This document shows, piece after piece, positions 57,551-64,000 of a DNA stretch of 64,000 nucleotides. The notes under the pieces are model-generated. The model was not told where the DNA came from and searched no databases. It was given only the letters and a program-made list of their open reading frames with translations. The stretch comes from Lithobates sylvaticus. Its lineage: Eukaryota > Chordata > Amphibia > Anura > Ranidae. The stretch lies in NCBI GenBank assembly GCA_028564925.1, contig CM053033.1, positions 109,342,252 through 109,406,251 of the forward strand. The letters run 5' to 3'. The translations under genes and the position numbers were made by a program. Positions within the stretch are counted from its first letter, which is position 1. The number at the start of each line of letters is the position of its first letter.

Positions 57551-57845
57551 TGCCGTGTACACACGGTCAGACTTTCCAATAGCAAATGTGCGATCGGAGC
57601 TTGTCGGAAATTCCAACCGTGTGTAGGCTTCATCGGACAGTTTCCATCGGAATTTCCGTTGCACAAAATTTGAGATCTGGTTCTCAAATTTTCTGACAAC
57701 AAAATCAGTTGTCGGAAATTCCGATCGCGTGTAGACAATTCTGACGCACAAAGTGCCACGCATGCTCCGAATCAAGCAGAAGAGCCGCACTGGCTATTGA
57801 ACTTCATTTTTCCCGGCTCGTCGTACATGTTGTAAGTCACCACAT
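57551..57845. mobile_element. TGCC/GGCA MITE, truncated
   Basis: Left end TGCCGTGTACACACGGTCAG after TAA; interior is the inverse of 53380-53786 (GAGATCTGGTTCTCAAATTT). It stops after GTAAGTCACCACA; the right terminus is missing. Confidence 0.85.
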
Positions 57846-57982
57846 TCTAGACGCCCGTAGGAGTGCTGCCCGCCCAGAACTTAGATTGAGTAAGTGTGGG
57901 GCTGGATGACCGTCCGACCGACCGTGAGACCCCCTGCACCACAGGCTGACTGGGGTGGTGCCCCCCCCCCCCCAAAAAAAGT

Positions 57983-58225
57983 GATGCATCCTACAACTCT
58001 ATTCGCTTTTCCCACTGCCTGGTCACACTGTTTGCTTATTTTGCAATCATCTGAAATAAGTACCCCCAAATATTTTTCCTCCGTAGTGCTGGCCAACACT
58101 GTACCCCCAATATTGTACTGTCTCAGGGGATGCTTTTTGCTTAGGTGCATTATTTTACATTTAGAAACATTGAACTGCAGTCTCCACTGCTTTGACTAAT
58201 CTTCCAGCAATGCCAAATCATGTTC
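57983..58225 (-). mobile_element. CR1-like LINE reverse-transcriptase fragment
   Basis: Minus strand reads QFNVSKCKIMHLSKKHPLRQ, YNIGGTVLASTTEEKYLGVL and SKQCDQAVGKANRVVGCI, the thumb-side end of a CR1-type reverse transcriptase. Short and truncated at both ends. It differs from the LINE at 4.1 kb. Confidence 0.8.
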
Positions 58226-58714
58226 CATGTACACCTCCAGGGATATCAAACCTATTGCACACCTTCGGCCGGCTGGCTTCAGGGTGTAAATTACCAGCTG
58301 CTTTCATTGGCTGGGCGGAGATGACTTCACTCCAATGCATGTGTGGAAGTTCATTCATCTTGGCATTACCGAACTTGTACAATGAGCTGCGTAAGCAGAC
58401 AGGCAGGTAGGTAAATTCAATGCAGAAAAGACATAGCATATCTCTTCTGCATTAAAAATCCTGCCTGCTCACCCTTGTTTTATTTTTTTTAGGGATGCAC
58501 CGATACCATTTTTTTTTTTACAATGAGTACGAGTACCGATACTTTTTTTTTCGTACTCGCCGATACCAATTACCCATATCTACCGCAACTGTTTGGTTTT
58601 CACTTCAGCTGTCAGCAATGGTACAAAGCATTGAAAAGTGTTTTACAAATTAAATACTTTTTTTTTTTTTTTTTTAATTTAGCGCTTTTTTAATGTGAAA
58701 TGTGTAAATATATG

Positions 58715-59183
58715 TTAAAGCGGGACTGTACTGAAAAAAAAAAAATTTAAAAGCCAGCAGCTACAAATACTGCAGCTGCTGACTTTTAAAAAATGGACAC
58801 TTACCTGTTCCAGGGTCCAGCGGTGTCGGCAGCAGAGGCCGATCGATCGCTCGGCTCCCTGCTGTAGCCGGCGCCATTCTCGGTGAGGGAATCAGGAAGT
58901 GGCTTCACTTCCCGATTCCCTACTGCGCATGCGCGAGTCGCGCGGCGCAATGAGAATCTTCAGCGCCGTCTGCTGGGTCACGTGTGTGTCCCGGCAGACA
59001 GCGCGCCGGGACAGGAGGTGACGTAAACTCCCGTGGGAGTTTATGCCCGGAAGTGGGTGCAGATACCTGTCTTAGACAGGTATCTGCACCCCCCTCCCCC
59101 CTGAAAGGTGCCAAATGTGACACCGGAGGGGGGGAGGGTTCCGAAAAGCGGGAGTTCCACTTTAGGGTGGAATCCCGCTTTAA
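58715..59183 (+). mobile_element. MITE, TTAAAGCGGGA family, copy A
   Basis: TTAAAGCGGGACTGTACTGA to GGTGGAATCCCGCTTTAA. Contains the hairpins ATACCTGTCTTAGACAGGTA and CTCCCGTGGGAG. Almost identical to copy B 130 bp downstream. Confidence 0.9.
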
Positions 59184-59314
59184 TATATATGTGTAAAAAT
59201 ATTCACTAACAAAGCAAACAAACAAAAAGTTTTAATTGTTTATCGTTTATAAAATAGATGTAAACAAAAGAAACAAAGCAGGAAAATAATAATTAAATGG
59301 AGGAGAATAGGGAG

Positions 59315-59782
59315 TTAAAGCGGGACTGTACTGACAACATTTTTTTTAAAAGCCAGCAGCTACAAATACTGCAGCTGCTGACTTTTAAAAAAATGGACAC
59401 TTACCTGTCCCTGGTTCCAGCGGTGTCGGCAGCAGAGGCCGATCGCTCGCTCGGCTCTCTGCTGTAGCCGGCGCCATTCTCGGTGAGGGAATCAGGAAGT
59501 GGCTTCACTTCCCGATTCCCTACTGCGCATGCGCGAGTCGCGCGGCGCAATGAGAATCTTCAGCGCTGTCTGCCGGGACACGTGTGTGTCCCGGCAGACA
59601 GCGCGCCGGGACAGGAACTTGCGTAAACTCCCACGGGAGTTTATGCCGGAAGTGGGTGCAGATACCTGTCTTAGACAGGTATCTGCACCCCCCTCCCCCC
59701 TGAAAGGTGCCAAATGGGACACCGGAGGGGGGGAGGGTTCCGAAAAGCGGGAGTTCCACTTTAGGGTGGAATCCCGCTTTAA
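59315..59782 (+). mobile_element. MITE, TTAAAGCGGGA family, copy B
   Basis: Same termini and body as copy A with few differences (for example a CCGGGACA versus TGGGTCA change near 59575). Same orientation. Confidence 0.9.
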
Positions 59783-59996
59783 TTAAGGCTGATGAGAGTA
59801 AATTAAGGGTTATTAAGGGGTTAAACAGAGGAACATTTGTTCATCCCTTTGATCTGCAGATGAAGAAACAGAAATATACAAAAAGAAACAATGTTTTTTT
59901 TTTATTTCAGTGTTTCAGGGCTGAGCAATGTTGTTAATAAATATTGCCGGCTGCTTTATTTATTTTTTTGACAGCTCCAAATACAGGACTTTTTTA

Positions 59997-60386
59997 ACAC
60001 TGGGGAGACCCTGTGAGGTCAGGCTCTGTTGTTGGACGAGAAGGCCTGGCTCGCAGTCTCCCCTCTAATTCATCTCAAAGGTGTTCTATCTGGTTGAGGT
60101 CAGAACTCTTTTCAGGCCTCCACTCCAAACTCGCTCATTCATGTCTTTATGGACCTTGCTTTGTGCACTGGTGTGCAGTCATGTTGGAACAGGAAGGGGC
60201 CATCCCCAAACTGTTCCCACAAAGTTGGGAGCATGACATTTTCCAAAATTTCTTGGTATGTTGACACCTTCACTGGAACTAAGGAGCCAAGCCCTACCCC
60301 TTAAAAACAACCCCACATCATTATCCCCCCCCCTCCCTCCACCAAATGATTTGGAGGGGTGGCCCAATACTTTTGGCAATATAGTG
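59997..60386 (-). mobile_element. Tc1-like fragment, minus orientation
   Basis: Read on the minus strand: terminus CACTATATTGCCAAAAGTAT, an internal jump, then transposase text FLFQHDCTPVHKA-like and DLNQIEHL-like up to GTGAGGTCAGGC. Part between the terminus and the catalytic domain is deleted. Confidence 0.8.
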
Positions 60387-60387
60387 T

Positions 60388-61065
60388 GGATAAGCAAGTT
60401 TGGGGTGGAGGAACTTGACTGGCCTGCACAGATTCCTGACCTCAACCTGATAGAACACCTTTGGGATGAATTTGAGAGGAGAATGTGAGCCGGGCCTTCT
60501 AATCCAACATCAGTGCCCGACCTCACAAATGTGCTTCTGGAAGAATGGTCAAACATTCCCATAGACACACTCCTAAACCTTGTGGACAGTCTTCCCAGAA
60601 GAGTTGAAGCTGTTACAGCTGCAAAGGGTGGGCCAACTCAATACTGAACCCTACAGACTAATGCCCCATACACACGGTCAGAAATTCCGACCACAAATGT
60701 CGGAAAATCCGATTATTCTGAACGTGGTGACGTTCGTTGCGTACGACGTAACTACATAGAGGCTAGTAGCCAATAGGTTTGGTCTCCTAATTTGATCTGA
60801 GCATGCGTGGCACTTTGTCCGTCGGAATTCTCTACACACGATCGGAAAAAGTCCCATCGGATTTTGTTGTCGGAAAATATGAGAGCAGGATCTCAAATTT
60901 TTTCCGTCGAAAATTTCGACGGAAAAGGTCCGATGGAGCCCACACACGGTCGGATTTTATGACAACATGGTCCGATCGGACATTTTCTGTCGGAATTTCC
61001 GACCGTGTGTACGGGGCATTAGACTGGGATTCCATTAAAGTCCCAAAACCTTTGGCAATATAGTG
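60388..61065 (+). mobile_element. Tc1-like fragment, plus orientation, interrupted
   Basis: Starts within the catalytic domain (ELDWPAQIPDLNLIEHLWDE, about 60408-60468) and ends at TTTGGCAATATAGTG followed by TA. The MITE at 60662-61018 splits it. It covers the same gene part as the minus fragment beside it. Confidence 0.82.
60662..61018. mobile_element. TGCC/GGCA palindromic MITE
   Basis: TGCCCCATACACACGGTCAG to GACCGTGTGTACGGGGCA; flanks TAA and TTA. Host Tc1 text reads on around it (CTACAGAC and GACTGGGATTCC). Confidence 0.9.
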
Positions 61066-61067
61066 TA

Positions 61068-61382
61068 CATACATACCTACACATACTAGGGCCCATTTGG
61101 ATATGGGCTATTTAACCTATCAGCATGTCTTTTAAATGTGGGAGCAAACCCAATTAAGCACAGGTAAACTCCATGAAAATAGCATCCTGATTAGGATTCA
61201 AACAGTGCTGCAAGGCAGACGTGCTATCCACTAAGCCCCTGTGAATATATTTTATTCAGATTTATTTGCAAAAATGCTAATATTGCCAACATAAAATATT
61301 GCAAGGAAACATTTAAAGGATATAGAATCTCATTCAGGTTTTTATTGCCATCAGTGTCTCTACTAGGAAGATACACCCCTTA
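61068..61382. other. Intron sequence, nothing recognised
   Basis: No exon or repeat edge seen. Confidence 0.35.
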
Positions 61383-61783
61383 TGCCGTTTACACACGAGC
61401 GGATTTTCCATTGAAAAAATCTTGGATGGTTTTTCTGATGGAATTCTTGGCTTGCATACACACGGTCACACAAAAGTTTGCTGAACTTTCAACCGTCAAC
61501 AACGCAGTGACGTACACCATGATGAGCCGATGTTCATCGAAGTTCAATGCTTCAGAGCATGCGTCAAATTGTTTCCGAGCAATGCGTAGGAATTTTGCGT
61601 GTCGGAATTGCTACAGATGATCGGAATTTCCGATCAAAACTTTTTCCGACCGAAAAATTGAGAACCTGCTGGCTGGATTTCGGCCAGCAAAAGTCTGATG
61701 GAGCATACACACAGTCGTATTTTCTGACCAAAAGCTCTCATCGGTCTTTTGCTGGCCGAATTTCCGATCGTGTGTATGCGGCA
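61383..61783. mobile_element. TGCC/GGCA palindromic MITE
   Basis: TGCCGTTTACACACGAGCGG to CGATCGTGTGTATGCGGCA; flanks TTA and TAA. Interior carries GAGCATGCGTCA and CAACGCAGTGACGTAC as in sister copies. Confidence 0.88.
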
Positions 61784-61786
61784 TAA

Positions 61787-62267
61787 GAAGATGATTCATG
61801 TTACCTTGTAGATATTTTATTCTACTTCCTGTTGCATCTCTGGAACAGGAAATTAAGGGAACTGTTCCCAATAGGACACAGATAAAAATAAAATTGACAA
61901 GCGTTTTTACTCTCCCTACAAAAAAAAAAAAACATTTTGGCAATACACGCACATGCATTTAGACTCTCAACCTATTAATATCTAGAGATGAATGTACAAT
62001 CAGTCTAATTTGATTGTGACTAGTACCAATCCCAAGAAAGGGGAAAATGTGATGATTGTTCTTTGCCAATCTAAGAGACAAATGACCCCTACAGAAAGCA
62101 ATAGACCTATGAACAGAACTACAGACATCTAGTCCACAGGCATTTCCAAACAATGTTTACCCAGGCAATTTCCAAAAATTGAGTCTTATTAGTACACCCT
62201 GTTCCAATAGTTGCCCTTTCTTCTCTGGATTGTTAGATGTGTAGGTGAAGCTAAGTATTAACAATAG
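61787..62267. other. Intron sequence, nothing recognised
   Basis: The minus frame 61959-62153 has no supporting splice signals. Nothing else seen. Confidence 0.4.
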
Positions 62268-62275
62268 GAATATAG

Positions 62276-63379
62276 TAGGGGTCGACTGATTATCGGCACG
62301 GCCGATATTCACTTTTTTGAAGAATCGTTATCGGTAACAAAATTACAGATATTGCTTCAAGTGGTTGTACCGGGATGATGCCTGCAGCTTTACCATTCTT
62401 TAGAGCGGACTGTCAGCTTTCTTGTTATAACAACCAATGCGGCTAAGCAGCCGCTCGGCCGTTATCACAAGTAGCGGGAGGGGATGTCCTGACCCCCCCA
62501 CCTTTCAGCCCGGGTCTCCCGTCTGACCGGGAGGGCCGAGCGACCAGCGGCCGAACAAAGTTGAATGCTTTGTTCGGGTCTCGGATCTAGTAACCCAAAA
62601 ACAATGCCATGACATCACCTCTGGATTACTCTTACCCTGAAGGTACCAGTTTTAAAAAATATAAAGTATTCAAAAAAGCTGATATTGGAGTTTTCAATAC
62701 TTTTAAGTGCAGTGTAGAGGTTTGGGGTCTTAGGCGTCATGTACATCGCTGCTGGTAAACGGACGTTCAGAGGCAGTTGGACACTTTTTTCAGTTGCCCC
62801 TGAATTCATCCAATGTTAGCTTATGTGTAAGGGTCGTTTATTGTCATTTTTAGGCAGTTGCGTTTAGAGGCTTTTCATTGAAGGCAAAAAAATGGGTTCA
62901 GACGCAGATGTTACCGACATTTCAGATGCCAGACGCGCCTAACCGTGCTTAAACGCAGTACCAGCATTTAGGCGCATTTTCGTTTAGAAGTGTTTTTAAA
63001 GGTGCCCTATTAAGGTATAATGATGTTATCTTAAATAAACGCTCCTAGACACGAACGCAGCAAAACTCAGCTAAGCACAACTAAACGGGGCATGCCGGTT
63101 AAAGGCCGGTTTCAAGCTGTCAAGAAGAGGTTGCCTGAGCGTTCCGTGTACATTAGGCCCTCCATAAAGCGTACCTGTCATTGCCTATTACTGTCTCAAG
63201 GATGTTTACATTCCTTGTGACAGCAATAAAAGTGATAAAAATACAAAGAAATGTAAAAGGATAGTGTAAAAAAAAAACTTTAAAGCTACATAATATCCGC
63301 ACCTGATATCGGCTATCGGCCTTAAAGTCAGCGGAAAAATCTGTATCGGCCCTGAAAAAACGATATCGGTCGACCCCTA
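62276..63379. mobile_element. hAT-like non-autonomous element with 8-bp duplication
   Basis: TAGGGGTCGACTGATTATCG to CGATATCGGTCGACCCCTA, flanked by GAATATAG (62268-62275) and GGATATAG (63380-63387). Inner repeated TATCGGC words near both ends are usual subterminal transposase-binding repeats in hAT. No transposase. Confidence 0.9.
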
Positions 63380-63555
63380 GGATATAGTTTAAGCTCTCTA
63401 GTAAGATATAATAATCTTTTGATCTTCCCGAGAAGAACCTTAATCCCCTACTCCAGGTTACTCTATGTAAGACTGCCACTCTGTGTAGGCCTTTGCCTCG
63501 GTCTTTAGTACAAACCTCATTCCAATCCTCCACCACTGGCCTGGACTGCACTTAC

Positions 63556-63585
63556 CAACTTGAGCTTGAGGGGAATGATGGCCAT
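63556..63585 (-). CDS. Possible first coding exon
   Basis: ATG at 63585 with an in-frame TAG directly before it, ten codons MAIIPLKLKL, then a perfect donor TTG|GTAAGT. The base at +4 is G; -3 is T, so the start context is mixed. Leaves in phase 0, while the exon at 51091-51196 needs phase 2, so at least one exon lies between that I could not find. Whether this belongs to the same gene is inference. Confidence 0.4.
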
Positions 63586-63780
63586 CTAACTCTGAGGGAA
63601 TGAGGGTGCATTTCTCCTGGAGGTAAGGCAGTTCTTCAGAATGTTGAGCACTCCAGTGTACAGCCTGTCCTCAATCAAAACCCCTCATTGGAAGCAGCCA
63701 CCATCTTTTCTCTTTTTTCCTTTTTCTCTGCACTTGGGTTCCAACACTTCCCTTCACAACATGGGCCTGCCTATTGAGTA
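63586..63780 (-). promoter_or_regulatory. Possible 5' UTR or promoter with YY1-like site
   Basis: Minus strand GAAAAGATGGTGGCTGCTTC (63710-63691) matches the AAGATGGCGGC-type YY1 site often found just downstream of vertebrate start sites, about 110 bp before the candidate ATG. No TATA box is evident. Confidence 0.35.
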
Positions 63781-63863
63781 GGTGTTGCATGAGACAGACT
63801 GAGCAAAGTTCACCTATCTCACAGTCTGACAGAAACTTAGATCAGTCTTTCTCATGCAACACC
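63781..63863. repeat. 22-bp inverted repeat upstream of the candidate first exon
   Basis: GGTGTTGCATGAGACAGACT and its complement (63842-63863) with one mismatch over 22 bp, loop 39 bp. It could be a small MITE remnant or a regulatory hairpin. Confidence 0.6.
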
Positions 63864-64000
63864 GGCACCAAGTCGCCAGAGAGATTTTCCTCAGTTGCTA
63901 TGGCAACCAAGATCTGGTTATGTGCTAGGTTAAGTGTTGGGGAGAACAGAAGTTAAGGCCTTATTTTAGGGATGAGGACTGACTGTAGTCAATGGCCTTG

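Larger units (their letters stand above)
58490..59800 (+). mobile_element. hAT-like element, left end, with two nested MITEs
   Basis: Starts TAGGGATGCACCGATACC, similar in style to the TAGGG termini at 42295 and 62276. Interior is AT-rich. No matching right terminus was found, so the end given is only where flanking text becomes unassignable. Confidence 0.45.

Noticed and set aside
58715-59782. Near-identical blocks 130 bp apart as terminal repeats of one element
   Set aside because: Each has its own TTAAAGCGGGA/TCCCGCTTTAA inverted ends, and a third copy exists at 12714.

Overview
This window is vertebrate nuclear DNA, most likely from a ranid-like frog. It has no compact genes or operons. 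It is a dense patchwork of DNA transposons, MITEs, LINE pieces and minisatellites, and several repeat families match ones I recall from frog genomes; the species call rests on that memory, not on a search.

Host gene. Short minus-strand segments look like exons of one host gene that would run from about 63.6 kb (candidate first coding exon) to 12.17 kb (terminal exon with stop and an AATAAA signal). The best are at 51091-51196, 45885-45986 and 12173-12295. The last two, with 47759-47855, join in phase. The protein has a coiled-coil-like stretch; I do not recognise the family. If this is right, most of the window is intron, including one of about 33.6 kb.

Layout. 0-12 kb: a hammerhead-like foldback repeat, a CR1/L2-like LINE, TTAA-flanked elements and a 5'-truncated L1 with clear target duplications. 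12-25 kb: the terminal exon and three Tc1-like elements, one carrying a clean TTAA-element insertion with a minisatellite and a row of hairpins. 25.5-33.3 kb: one old Tc1-like element split by three insertions. 34-46 kb: GGCCCC-ended MITEs, a 41-bp minisatellite, an L1 containing a hAT containing a MITE, and a 3.5-kb hAT-like element with two minisatellites and a large foldback. 46-64 kb: host exons, candidate conserved non-coding stretches, and many copies of a TGCC...GGCA palindromic family ranging from 44 bp to 1.57 kb.

The most unusual signal is a dispersed family whose copies carry a hammerhead-ribozyme-like core followed by a constant tail with AATAAA, often as head-to-head inverted pairs. 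No CRISPR array, rRNA gene, tRNA gene or intact transposase gene was seen.
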